DNA of 64,000 bases from Hydrogenimonas urashimensis (GCF_016593255.1 NZ_AP023212.1:980001-1044000); one strand, 5' to 3'. Positions 18,834 through 25,894 are shown, numbered from the stretch's first letter. The notes: generated by a model not told the origin, from the letters alone. Numbers and translations: made by a program.

Positions 18834-19093
18834 CTTCTCTCCAGCCTTTCGATCTCGTGCTGAAGATACCATGCCGCCTTCTTCAGATCCTCGATGCCGT
18901 TCTTGCGCTTGTGCCTGCTGACGTATTTGATGACGTTCATGATGGCCCAGCTCCATCCTTCCTTTTCGTTCGCCTCGATGTATTCCAGCGGGCTGATTGC
19001 CATTTCTGTGTAGTGCTTCGGTTCGATCGGATTGTCTTGGTCTTTGTTTCCAATGGCGTCGATCACCGCCATAATCCCGTCCGCTTGTGTCAT
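18830..19093 (-). CDS. DUF3310 family protein
   Basis: 87 residues from ATG 19093, joined to the RusA-like gene by an ATGA overlap. The text PIEPKHYTEMAISPLEYIEA and FIMNVIKYVSRHKRK-like pattern (AIMNVIKYVSRHKRKNGIED, LKKAAWYLQHEIERLE) is the DUF3310 signature found in many phages, sometimes annotated as nucleotide-kinase-like. The biochemical role is not established. Confidence 0.85.
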   Translation of the reverse strand: MTQADGIMAVIDAIGNKDQDNPIEPKHYTEMAISPLEYIEANEKEGWSWAIMNVIKYVSRHKRKNGIEDLKKAAWYLQHEIERLERR

Positions 19094-19473
19094 GCCACCT
19101 CCTTTATGTCGATTTCGACGCGCTCCGGCCCGATGCCTCCGTATTCGAACGAAATGGCCGTGATATTTCGCTGGCAGTCGTCCGGGATGATCTTCGCGTC
19201 CACCAGTGCGTCGCTGAAGAATTTGTCGATGACCGCTCCTACGTTGCCTATGTCTTTTCGGTGATTCGTCTCGAAAAAGATCGTGTAGTGGATATGGACG
19301 CGGTCGTAATGTTTGCGGCGGTGTGGTCGTAGGTGTGCCCATGCAATCTCTTTGTACGTCCGTTTCGCTTCAGCGGATACGCGGTAGTGGATGTTGCGGT
19401 AGTCGTTCATCGTCAGCAGCTTCTGCCGTCCTGCTTTGACGTAGGTCGGGAGCGGGAGCGTCAATCGGATCAC
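19090..19473 (-). CDS. RusA-like Holliday junction resolvase
   Basis: 127 residues starting at GTG 19473, preceded by AAAGGAG; the GTGA overlap with the upstream stop supports it. The family motif is visible as HRKDIGNVGAVIDKFFSDAL followed by AKIIPDD: RusA proteins carry acidic residues here that bind the metal and cut four-way junctions. It would resolve recombination intermediates before packaging. ATG 19395 inside the domain is too late to be the start. Confidence 0.85.
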   Translation of the reverse strand: MIRLTLPLPTYVKAGRQKLLTMNDYRNIHYRVSAEAKRTYKEIAWAHLRPHRRKHYDRVHIHYTIFFETNHRKDIGNVGAVIDKFFSDALVDAKIIPDDCQRNITAISFEYGGIGPERVEIDIKEVA

Positions 19474-19871
19474 ATCATCTCCTTTGACGGAAACGGCACG
19501 TGAATACCGAATTTTTCTCCAAGCAATCTGTTCATCACGTCGTACACCTTGTCTATCTCCTCTTTTTTGAGCTTCGTGGTGCTCTCTTTGCCAAGCATCG
19601 CCTTTTGCAACCGCTTCCACATCACCTCTTTGACGCTTGACGGGCTCCACGGCACGTCGGCTTTGATCACCTGCTTCATGTCAAGCCCCGCTTCGTTGAG
19701 CGCGTCTGCCACCATCGTGAAGTAAAGATGCATCGCCGCGTTTTGTTTGATCGTGCGGTAGTCCATGTTCGTGATCTTGACCTGGTAGTATCCGTCGTTG
19801 AGCGATTCGAGTACGTCGCGATCTTTGAAGATCGGCTGTCCGTTGATGACCTGCATTGTGACGATCGGCAT
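19470..19871 (-). CDS. Phage recombination/Nin-region protein, NinB-like
   Basis: 133 residues from ATG 19871 (a TAATG overlap with the HNH gene). It contains MDYRTIKQNAAMHLYFTMVA, WSPSSVKEVMWKRLQKAM and a C-terminal EKFGIHVPFPS. The arrangement of an aromatic, Trp-rich middle with a short basic segment resembles NinB and related recombination proteins of lambda's nin region, which also sit beside RusA (Rap) homologues. Similarity is weak, so treat the name as a suggestion. Confidence 0.55.
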   Translation of the reverse strand: MPIVTMQVINGQPIFKDRDVLESLNDGYYQVKITNMDYRTIKQNAAMHLYFTMVADALNEAGLDMKQVIKADVPWSPSSVKEVMWKRLQKAMLGKESTTKLKKEEIDKVYDVMNRLLGEKFGIHVPFPSKEMM

Positions 19872-20203
19872 TACAGCATCTCCTCCACGATATACCGCTC
19901 GTAATTCTTCTCGCCGATCCTCTCCACGTCCTCCCGACTCACACCAAGCGCCGCATAGCCGTCTTTGCCGTGGTGGATTTCGTAGTGGCATGGATGGCAG
20001 AGCGCCACCAGCGTGCGGTCGTCCTTGTCGGCTCCGCTGCGACCGTATTTGGCGTGGTGTGCTTCGCATGAGGCGTGGCTTCCGCATATCTGGCATGTCG
20101 GGAATGTCAGGAAGAGCCATGAGCGGAAGGCCTGCAGGTGCTCCGGCGACATGCGCTTTAGGCTCTTTGGCTTGTTCCATCGGGTCTGTTCGGCTTTTGT
20201 CAT
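19871..20203 (-). CDS. HNH endonuclease-like protein
   Basis: 110 residues from ATG 20203. It has CQICGSHASCEAHHAKYG and LCHPCHYEIHHG: two CxxC-type zinc pairs with the HH and H of the HNH nuclease, close to phage NinG/DUF968-type proteins. It could act on recombination intermediates or packaging substrates. It is translated in series with the neighbours (TAATG). Confidence 0.85.
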   Translation of the reverse strand: MTKAEQTRWNKPKSLKRMSPEHLQAFRSWLFLTFPTCQICGSHASCEAHHAKYGRSGADKDDRTLVALCHPCHYEIHHGKDGYAALGVSREDVERIGEKNYERYIVEEML

Positions 20204-20204
20204 C

Positions 20205-20447
20205 TCACCACTCCAAAAAAACCTCAATCGGTAAATCATCGCGCCCGATGGCGTCATAGACCCTCTTTTGCAACTCGTAATCCTGTGGCGACGCCTCATG
20301 GATGTTGACTAAGATCGTCCAGTCGTCGTCTAACAGACTGGCGCACATTTTGATGTCGCCGACGAAAGCGTTTGGCGCCTCTTTCTCCAGCATCGTCTCG
20401 ATCTTCTCTTTCCATGCCTTCGCTTCTTCTCGCAGTTTCTCGTTCAT
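20205..20447 (-). CDS. Small hypothetical phage protein
   Basis: 80 residues from ATG 20447, which overlaps the methyltransferase stop as ATGA. It is charged and helical at the N-terminus (EKLREEAKAWKEKIETMLEK) and ends PIEVFLEW. No family recognised. Its coupling to the methyltransferase gene is the main evidence that it is real. Confidence 0.65.
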   Translation of the reverse strand: MNEKLREEAKAWKEKIETMLEKEAPNAFVGDIKMCASLLDDDWTILVNIHEASPQDYELQKRVYDAIGRDDLPIEVFLEW

Positions 20448-21148
20448 CCCATCGCCTCCCGCATCAAAATTCTCCATGCCATCGCCACCACTCTCGGAAC
20501 CTGTCCGTTTCCAAGGGCTTTAAGTCGGTGTGTCCGATGGGCCAAGCCATCAACCACTCGACCCACTCCGGGTTCAGGCGGCCACCTACGGCAGTCGCCA
20601 ACCCAGTCCCGCTGTTCGTCCCGTCTTTCGGTCTGTTGTAATTCCCGCATACCGTCGGCGTAGGCCAATATCCACAATCTCTTTCTACGGTGTGAAGCGC
20701 CGGCGTCGTCCGCTCCCACAACTCCCCATACCGCATTAAGCCGAAGCGCGGCAAGGTCGGCAAGCACTCGATCGAGTCCCCTGGAAACAAGCATCGGTGA
20801 GTTTTCCACGAAGACGTATCTGGGTCGTACTTCACCGATAATTCTCGCCATTTCCGACCAGAGCCCGCTTCGCTCTCCTTCAAGTCCTTTTCCTTTTCCG
20901 GCGATGGAGATGTCCTGGCACGGGAAGCCTCCCGAAACCACGTCAACAATGCCTCTCCACGGTCTTCCGTCAAACGTTCGCACGTCATCCCATATCGGGA
21001 ACGGGTCGAACGTTCCGTCGTTCTGACGTGCGACGAGTACATGTCTGGCATACTCGTCGATCTCGACCGCACAGACCGTTCGCCAATCGAGGATTTTGCC
21101 GCCAAGTATGCCTCCGCCAGCGCCCGCGAATAAAGCCAACTCATTCAC
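20444..21148 (-). CDS. DNA (cytosine-5) methyltransferase
   Basis: 234 residues from GTG 21148 with GGAGG upstream; GTGA overlaps the previous stop. All core C5-methylase motifs are present: ALFAGAGGG (SAM site), VEIDEYARHVL, GGFPCQDIS with the catalytic Cys, FVENSPML, RRKRLWILAYADG and LGNGQVPRVVA. The target-recognition region is very short, so specificity may be simple or shared with another protein. It probably protects phage DNA against host restriction. A second open frame runs through almost the whole gene. Confidence 0.93.
   Translation of the reverse strand: MNELALFAGAGGGILGGKILDWRTVCAVEIDEYARHVLVARQNDGTFDPFPIWDDVRTFDGRPWRGIVDVVSGGFPCQDISIAGKGKGLEGERSGLWSEMARIIGEVRPRYVFVENSPMLVSRGLDRVLADLAALRLNAVWGVVGADDAGASHRRKRLWILAYADGMRELQQTERRDEQRDWVGDCRRWPPEPGVGRVVDGLAHRTHRLKALGNGQVPRVVAMAWRILMREAMG
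20464..21144 (-). CDS. Overprinted frame inside the methyltransferase gene
   Basis: 226 residues, +1 relative to the methyltransferase and open over its whole length. ATG 21144 lies 4 nt after the methyltransferase GTG and 8 nt after the same GGAGG, so one binding site could start both. The C-terminal half reads YDPDTSSWKT, LPTLPRFGLMRYGELWER, YWPTPTVCGNYNR and LNPEWVEWLMAWPIGHTDLK, which I recognise as text repeatedly seen as protein in phage methyltransferase loci. The N-terminal third looks less protein-like. Function unknown; it may supply specificity to the methylase. It could still be a chance open frame maintained by codon bias. Confidence 0.45.
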   Translation of the reverse strand: MSWLYSRALAEAYLAAKSSIGERSVRSRSTSMPDMYSSHVRTTERSTRSRYGMTCERLTEDRGEALLTWFREASRARTSPSPEKEKDLKESEAGSGRKWRELSVKYDPDTSSWKTHRCLFPGDSIECLPTLPRFGLMRYGELWERTTPALHTVERDCGYWPTPTVCGNYNRPKDGTNSGTGLATAVGGRLNPEWVEWLMAWPIGHTDLKPLETDRFREWWRWHGEF

Positions 21149-21342
21149 ATCGCCTCCAATTCCTCTTTTGACCGGCTCATCATCATCCGGTGATCGTTGA
21201 CGACGATCAACGCGCCGCACCTGTCGCAGATGTCTGGCATATCGCTCAAATCCTCGCTCTCCCATACTCGCTTGCAGTGTGCGCACATCGCGGTGAAGCG
21301 GAAGGTTGGTCTTTCCTGATTTTGGTTTCGTTTTCTGCTCAT
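21145..21342 (-). CDS. Small zinc-ribbon protein
   Basis: 65 residues from ATG 21342, overlapping the stop of the 30-residue peptide as ATGA. MCAHCKRVWES and DICDRCGALIV are two CxxC pairs, a typical zinc ribbon. It may bind nucleic acid or a partner such as RNA polymerase or the adjacent methyltransferase; the sequence does not show which. Confidence 0.75.
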   Translation of the reverse strand: MSRKRNQNQERPTFRFTAMCAHCKRVWESEDLSDMPDICDRCGALIVVNDHRMMMSRSKEELEAM

Positions 21343-21431
21343 CGCGTTAACTCCCAAATTCTCGCCAAAATATTTACGATAATCTCCTTCAGCCTGGTTC
21401 CGTCCGTCAGCCTCAAAATCCATGCGATCAT
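21339..21431 (-). CDS. 30-residue peptide in the early operon
   Basis: Starts at ATG 21431, preceded by AGGAG at normal spacing, overlaps the primase-like stop as ATGA and the zinc-ribbon start as ATGA. The peptide begins MIAWILRLTDGTRLKEI and ends ARIWELTR: amphipathic, basic. The double start-stop overlap and binding site are the reason to call it. No known family. Confidence 0.55.
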   Translation of the reverse strand: MIAWILRLTDGTRLKEIIVNILARIWELTR

Positions 21432-22249
21432 GCCGATCTCCTGAAGTGGTACTTGAACAGCTGCCTCAATTCACGATCTGGCAGTGGATCGCCGCTTGAG
21501 TGCACCAAATCTGTGACGAACCGCTCTATCGTCCCGTAATCCACGCCCTCCTTTTTGCCCCATAGTATGATGTCGGCGACGGCGTTGTTTCGGTTGCCGG
21601 TTTCGTAAATTCTGTTGAACCGCGCCTTCATCGCTTTGAATATGTCGCCATCACGCTCTTTCGCGCTCAAGGCTTTGTGCTTCTGCTCCTGCGCCCACCG
21701 CGCCAGCTCGATACGCTGTTTCGCCCGTTCCAAAAACGGCTCCCAGTCGAAAAACTCCCCGTACAAAAACTCGGTCTGCGCTTCGGGGTTGCCGGCGTAT
21801 GCCCGCGCCGCGTCTTTGCATCCTGTGTCCACGCCTGGGAAATGGCGGTAAATCTCCTCCATCGTCATCGAGTATTCGTCATTCGGGATGTCCATCGCCG
21901 TCAGCAGCGGAACGATGGCGCGAAAGCGGTCGCACACTTTGCCGTTCTTCTCCTTCCGATGGCTCTTGGTCGTGCCGATGAACGCCGCATTGGGATAGAT
22001 GCGTTTTTTGAACTCCTCGATGCTCATGCCGTCGTCGAAGTCGAGTACGATGGCATTGGTGCTGTCGGCGATCCTGTTTTCGCCTTTGCGGTAATCGCCC
22101 ATGAACCAGAATGGACTGTACCGCCCACGCATCTTCAGAACCCGCACAAAATCGTCGAACATGACGGAATACGGCTTGAATCCTTCGGCCACCGCCATAC
22201 TTGGGTCATTTGTAGCTGAAATGTTGATATTGCAATCCGCAAAACTCAT
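21428..22249 (-). CDS. Primase/polymerase-like protein (AEP superfamily)
   Basis: 273 residues. IVLDFDDGMSIEEF has the metal-binding DxD-type acidic pair and FIGTTKSHRKEKNG plus DRFRAIVPL the nucleotide-binding SxH/R region of archaeo-eukaryotic primases found in phages and plasmids. A helical C-terminal part (PDRELRQLFKYHF) resembles the PriCT helper domain. It lies directly after the RepA-like ATPase gene (ATGA overlap), as part of a replication set. It probably primes phage replication. Confidence 0.72.
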   Translation of the reverse strand: MSFADCNINISATNDPSMAVAEGFKPYSVMFDDFVRVLKMRGRYSPFWFMGDYRKGENRIADSTNAIVLDFDDGMSIEEFKKRIYPNAAFIGTTKSHRKEKNGKVCDRFRAIVPLLTAMDIPNDEYSMTMEEIYRHFPGVDTGCKDAARAYAGNPEAQTEFLYGEFFDWEPFLERAKQRIELARWAQEQKHKALSAKERDGDIFKAMKARFNRIYETGNRNNAVADIILWGKKEGVDYGTIERFVTDLVHSSGDPLPDRELRQLFKYHFRRSA

Positions 22250-23058
22250 GCCACATTCTCCGGGAAGTCGATCACGACCATGCCTTCGGTTTTAGGTTCA
22301 GGTCGATGCATCGGTGTGGCGATTTTGATTTCGAAATGGTCTTTGCCGTCCGTCAGCTTCCAAAGATGCTTCCGTACGCCCCAGTTGTCCTTTTTGAGCG
22401 CGCACTTTCGATAACCCATCTCCAGCTTGTCTATGTCTGGTTCCCCTTCGTCGTCAACGATGAACGACAATTCGTACCGCGCCCTCACGCCATCGTGAAA
22501 CGCCGTCGCGCCCCTGCTGGCTCCGTCTTTGTTGGCGTGGTGGATAATGAGCGTCGTGATCTGAGACGCTTTCGCCCATTCCGCGAACGCCTGGATGAAT
22601 ACACGCGCTTCGGAGTTGTCGTTTTCGTTCCCGCCATAAAATGCCAGCAGCGGATCGAATACCACGAACCTCGCGCCAATGTCGATGAGCCTGTCGCCGA
22701 TCTTTTGGATTTCGTCGTAGTTGGCCTTGAAAAGCCCCATTTCCCGCTTCGCCAATTGCGGCGGCGCGTCAAGTATCAGCGCCATCTTCGGCAATGCGTC
22801 GGGATTGACCAGGCCGTCTGCCGCCATTGCGTTGAAAATCGCCCGCACTTGCCCGGGATAGTCTTCCGTCAGCCACAACGCGCTGACCTCCCCGGTCTCC
22901 ATGACGTGCCTGGCCGCCATGATGAGCGCAAGCCTCGTCTTTCCAACACCCCCGGCAGACGACAGCAGCGTCACGGCATTGCGCGGGATCGGCATGAAGC
23001 TTGTAAGAATGAACGACGCTTCGGACGGTTCGATGGAGGAGAGCATCTCGATCTTCAT
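22246..23058 (-). CDS. RepA-like replicative ATPase/helicase (AAA_25)
   Basis: 270 residues from ATG 23058 (TGATG overlap; GTG 23061 is an alternative). Walker A LLSSAGGVGKTRLAL is at about residue 35, Walker B RFVVFDPLLAF and the following HHANKDGASRG match RecA-fold helicases of the IncQ RepA / AAA_25 type. It would unwind phage DNA at the origin as a hexamer. Neighbours are an iteron-bearing initiator gene and a primase-like gene. Confidence 0.85.
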   Translation of the reverse strand: MKIEMLSSIEPSEASFILTSFMPIPRNAVTLLSSAGGVGKTRLALIMAARHVMETGEVSALWLTEDYPGQVRAIFNAMAADGLVNPDALPKMALILDAPPQLAKREMGLFKANYDEIQKIGDRLIDIGARFVVFDPLLAFYGGNENDNSEARVFIQAFAEWAKASQITTLIIHHANKDGASRGATAFHDGVRARYELSFIVDDEGEPDIDKLEMGYRKCALKKDNWGVRKHLWKLTDGKDHFEIKIATPMHRPEPKTEGMVVIDFPENVA

Positions 23059-23954
23059 CACATCACCTCGACGTAGTTTTTGCGCTTTTTGGCCGGTTTC
23101 GCGCTGGCGACGTAGTCAGCCATGAAATTGACGAGCTTCATCGCGTAACGCCCTTTTTCGGCGATATGCGCTTTAAACGCCTGGACGAATCGCTTTGGGT
23201 CGTCTATCTTCAGCGCGTACTCCAAAGCGTTCAGGTACTCGTTTTGCGGCAGCCGCCCCTTGGCCCCCATGTGGAAGCATTCGGCCTTGATGACATTCAG
23301 CACGCCGGTGGCTTTGGCGCGGTCGGCGGCTTCGCGTGCGCGCGCGGTAATCCCCGGGTTATTTTCTCCGGCTAAGGAAGAATGCTCCTTTTGGTCTGTT
23401 TTGCATTCAGTGCTTTTGGGACGTGTGGAGCTTTCGGTGTTGTTTCGTTCGTCACCGGTTGGCTTTGCTGTTTTCCTATGCTGAACATCTTCAACGGAAA
23501 AATCACACTCTCTCCAGCCGCTTTGCCCGTCCTGTTTGGCTGTTCCTTGCTGAGAGGGTATGGTGTGTGGTTCTCTTACGGGTTCAGTAATTACAGGTTC
23601 GGGTGTAGCTCCTACACTACCCCCTGGTGTAGCTCCTACACTACCCTGGTGTACGTCCTCCACTACCCCCCCCGCGTCTTTAACTACCCCGTTCATGTTT
23701 ATTTGGTAGTGATTTGGAAGGGATGTTCCGTCCTTTGTTCTATGAATAATTCTTATAAAGCCGTCAGCTTCAAGCTCTTTCAGATACTTGATAACGGTCT
23801 TTTTTGAAAGTTCAGAATCGGCAACGATTCTGTTCAATGACGGCCAACAGTAGCCATCGTCATTCGACCGATCCGCAAGCAGTAAAAGCAGCAGTTTTTT
23901 TTGTGGTTTTCCAGTCTTTTGTTTCGATGCCCAAGATAATGCGTCCCAGCTCAT
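23058..23954 (-). CDS. Replication initiator-like HTH protein carrying internal iterons
   Basis: 298 residues. The N-terminus is a winged helix: WPSLNRIVADSELSKKTVIKYLKELEADGF. A low-complexity middle (VGATPGGSVGATP) is encoded by the iteron DNA. The C-terminal domain has AFKAHIAEKGRYAMKLVNFM. In lambda, O also has a DNA-binding N-terminus, the origin iterons in the middle of its own gene and a C-terminal partner domain; the same layout suggests an origin-binding initiator that loads the downstream ATPase. Confidence 0.75.
   Translation of the reverse strand: MSWDALSWASKQKTGKPQKKLLLLLLADRSNDDGYCWPSLNRIVADSELSKKTVIKYLKELEADGFIRIIHRTKDGTSLPNHYQINMNGVVKDAGGVVEDVHQGSVGATPGGSVGATPEPVITEPVREPHTIPSQQGTAKQDGQSGWRECDFSVEDVQHRKTAKPTGDERNNTESSTRPKSTECKTDQKEHSSLAGENNPGITARAREAADRAKATGVLNVIKAECFHMGAKGRLPQNEYLNALEYALKIDDPKRFVQAFKAHIAEKGRYAMKLVNFMADYVASAKPAKKRKNYVEVM
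23601..23671. other. Putative phage replication origin: iterons in the initiator gene
   Basis: Three repeats with period 24 and 22 bases: the first two share GTGTAGCTCCTACAC, a hyphenated palindrome (GTGTAG-CTC-CTACAC) followed by TACCC. The third differs at a few positions (GTGTACGTCCTCCAC) and a degenerate fourth ends AACTACCCC. The arrangement, inside the initiator gene, is that of lambda ori, whose iterons are also hyphenated palindromes bound by O. Confidence 0.6.
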
Positions 23955-24184
23955 GCCGCCACATCCTTAATCCGTTCAATTTCATCTTTCGGCATCCAGT
24001 ACCGCGCGAATCGCTTGCCTGTCGCTTTGTTCTCGACCATTTCTGTGCGGATGTCGTAGCCGTCGTTTCGCAGCTCGTCAATCCGTGCCGCCAGACGAAA
24101 GCAGCCAAAGTCGTTGAGCGCTTCGATGGCGCTTATCGATTTGCCGTCAAGCAGATGATGTAGGATCATTTCACACTGGCTCAT
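23951..24184 (-). CDS. Small helix-turn-helix protein
   Basis: 77 residues. It reads SQCEMILHHLLDGKSISAIE then ARIDELRNDGYDIRTEM, with a terminal KRFARYWMP: the winged-helix pattern of the small HTH domain (PF14090-like) common in phage early operons. ATGA overlaps join it to both neighbours. Probably an early regulator or replication accessory. Confidence 0.75.
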   Translation of the reverse strand: MSQCEMILHHLLDGKSISAIEALNDFGCFRLAARIDELRNDGYDIRTEMVENKATGKRFARYWMPKDEIERIKDVAA

Positions 24185-24678
24185 TTCAGCATCTCCTCAA
24201 GCTCCCTGATCGCTTTGCGCAGATTGAACGTCGCTTTTCTGATCGCTTCGCTCTCGTCTTCGTCGATGGTCCCGTCCTCCAACGCTTCGAAGAGCGTTTT
24301 CGCGAGATCGCCGTGAACGCTGTCGATGCCGAGCGTCATTTGCAGGACGTGAATGGTGTCAGCTTCTGTCTGTGGCGCGTCTGGCGCCTTGCAGAGGTTG
24401 TAGCCGTACTCGTCGAGAATGGCGCTCAAGACATCTTCCCTGCCCTCTTCGTCGAGTTCGTAAAGCAGCACGGCGAGCTGATCGACGCTCATGCGCTTGG
24501 GATTGGCCGGGTTGTATGTGGTGCAGTTGAGCATGGACGATACCTGGATGTGGCCGTTCGGCCCCCGGTATCCGAGAAGCGGCGCGAAATGCGCGCGCGC
24601 CTGAAGGTGGTGGCGGTTTCCGAAACCCTCGACGGCTTCGGCGACCGCTTTGTAGATGAAGCGGTGTTTTTGGATCAT
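24181..24678 (-). CDS. CII-like phage regulatory protein
   Basis: 165 residues from ATG 24678, first gene of the leftward early operon. It has YKAVAEAVEGFGNRHHLQAR, LGYRGPNGHIQVSSMLNC and RMSVDQLAVLLYELDEEGRE, resembling phage regulatory CII (CP76-type) proteins, which help choose lysogeny. The leader before it contains two interleaved inverted repeats, one of which covers its weak GGGGG binding site. The family name is tentative; the position is right for a Cro/CII gene. Confidence 0.65.
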   Translation of the reverse strand: MIQKHRFIYKAVAEAVEGFGNRHHLQARAHFAPLLGYRGPNGHIQVSSMLNCTTYNPANPKRMSVDQLAVLLYELDEEGREDVLSAILDEYGYNLCKAPDAPQTEADTIHVLQMTLGIDSVHGDLAKTLFEALEDGTIDEDESEAIRKATFNLRKAIRELEEMLK

Positions 24679-24681
24679 GAT

Positions 24682-24770
24682 ATCCCCCACGGATATTGCC
24701 TTTTCAATGCCTGCCGGCCCCCACAATCCGTGGGGGGGGATTTTTCACTCAGGGCCGGCATTGAAAAAGG
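24682..24770 (-). promoter_or_regulatory. Leader with two interleaved inverted repeats, possible RNA switch
   Basis: Repeat A pairs 24682-24694 with 24726-24741 (CCCCCACGGAT with ATCCGTGGGGG); A's proximal arm covers the ribosome binding site. Repeat B pairs 24699-24720 with 24752-24770 (GCCGGCCC / GGGCCGGC plus CAATG / CATTG). In the leftward transcript their order is B, A, B, A, so they would either exclude each other or form a pseudoknot. Confidence 0.6.
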
Positions 24771-24886
24771 AGTGAAGCGCTTCAGTGAAGTTTTGTTATC
24801 ATTGGAGCGCACCTCGGTGTTTTTCCGATCCCTAAACTTTGGTCGGTGGCTGGATCGGATGCATAGGTTAATCAACCTATTAGTTG

Positions 24887-24916
24887 ATTATAAACTAATT
24901 GGTAGATATATGTCAA
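24887..24916 (-). promoter_or_regulatory. Leftward early promoter with operator-like repeats
   Basis: TTGACA (24911-24916) and TATAAT (24887-24892) with an 18-base spacer, on the minus strand. The -10 lies in an inverted repeat with arms ATTAGTT (24879-24885) and AACTAAT (24893-24899). GGTTAATCAACC lies just downstream (24866-24877). The 13-mer GTTTATAATCAAC recurs at the rightward promoter, as expected for repressor control of both. Confidence 0.85.
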
Positions 24917-24932
24917 GGAAAGGAGTATGGTT

Positions 24933-25502
24933 ATGGGCTCGATCGGATTTTGGTTGGCATTTTTTGTGTTTTGCTTTCTGGTAGCAATGTATGCAGAAAA
25001 ACTCCACAGGAGCGGGATTGCTTATTTCATAGCATCTATTTTCTTTTCGCCGTTGATAGTTTTTCTATATCTTTTGATAGCAGGTGACGCACAAAAAACA
25101 GGAGACAATAAGAACAATGGCAATACTTTTAATGACAAAAACGTTTCGATCCCTATTAGTAGCGAGGACGAATGGGAAAAATTGAAGTTTGATATTAGAA
25201 AATTATTTCCGTCTCTTGATAGTATTGAGGTAGATGACCAATTTAGATTTATCGCGACAGACGGGAACGCGAAGATTGTAGCAAATAGGCAGCGCGATCT
25301 TGCAAAAATTTTGTTTTACTCTATTGATTCAACTCCGCTGCTTGAAAAATACAAAATAAATAAATCTTCTTCAACACAAAAAGGAACTTCAGAGAAGGAA
25401 ACGATAGAAGCATTGGAAAAACTATCAAATCTTTACGAAAAGGGAGTGTTGACCGAAGAAGAATTTAATAACAAAAAAGAGAAGCTATTAAGCAGAATAT
25501 AA
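24933..25502 (+). CDS. Membrane protein with C-terminal SHOCT-type domain
   Basis: 189 residues. ATG 24933 is preferred over 24927 because AGGAG then lies at normal spacing. Two membrane helices (about residues 5-23 and 28-50) are followed by a hydrophilic region and a C-terminus ALEKLSNLYEKGVLTEEEFN plus NKKEKLL, the SHOCT short-helix motif. Clearly AT-rich compared with the structural genes and in the opposite direction to the early operon: a likely lysogenically expressed accessory gene. Role unknown; membrane position suggests exclusion or stress sensing. Confidence 0.75.
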   Translation: MGSIGFWLAFFVFCFLVAMYAEKLHRSGIAYFIASIFFSPLIVFLYLLIAGDAQKTGDNKNNGNTFNDKNVSIPISSEDEWEKLKFDIRKLFPSLDSIEVDDQFRFIATDGNAKIVANRQRDLAKILFYSIDSTPLLEKYKINKSSSTQKGTSEKETIEALEKLSNLYEKGVLTEEEFNNKKEKLLSRI

Positions 25503-25504
25503 AA

Positions 25505-25894
25505 TTGAATAAATTCACAAAATTCATATTGTTGCTTGTTGTAATTTCGCTAACTAACAGTTTCGCCCACTCCACACACCACGAAAAACACTATCAGCGC
25601 ATCTTCTGCGAAAAGGTGCACGGCAAGATGGAGTATCGGCTAAAAGACGGCACGCGCGTGGACTGCCAGACGCCTACCTATTCGTTCGAAGTGGATTTCG
25701 GGCACAAAGCGTTCGAGAGCGTCGGCCAGGCGCTTTACTATGCGATGATGACGGGCAAGCGTCCTGGGATTGTGCTGATCAGTGAAACGCCGAAGGACGA
25801 CCGCTACATAGGGCGCATCAAGGCGTTGGCGAAGAGGTATGGAATTTATCTGTTCGTGATAGACGAGATGGGAAGGATCAGGGCGATTAAATAA
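25505..25894 (+). CDS. Exported protein with nuclease-like core
   Basis: 129 residues starting TTG 25505, with a signal peptide (KFILLLVVISLTNSFAHS, cut probably after FAHS). The mature part has YRLKDGTRVDCQTPTYSFEV, DFGHKAFESVGQALYYAMM and IALAKRYGIYLFVID-like text, reminiscent of PD-(D/E)XK nuclease-fold proteins (D...ExD with a QALYYA helix). Two bases after the SHOCT gene, so probably cotranscribed. Its end overlaps the convergent peptidase gene by 8 bases. The nuclease idea is inference. Confidence 0.65.
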   Translation: MNKFTKFILLLVVISLTNSFAHSTHHEKHYQRIFCEKVHGKMEYRLKDGTRVDCQTPTYSFEVDFGHKAFESVGQALYYAMMTGKRPGIVLISETPKDDRYIGRIKALAKRYGIYLFVIDEMGRIRAIK

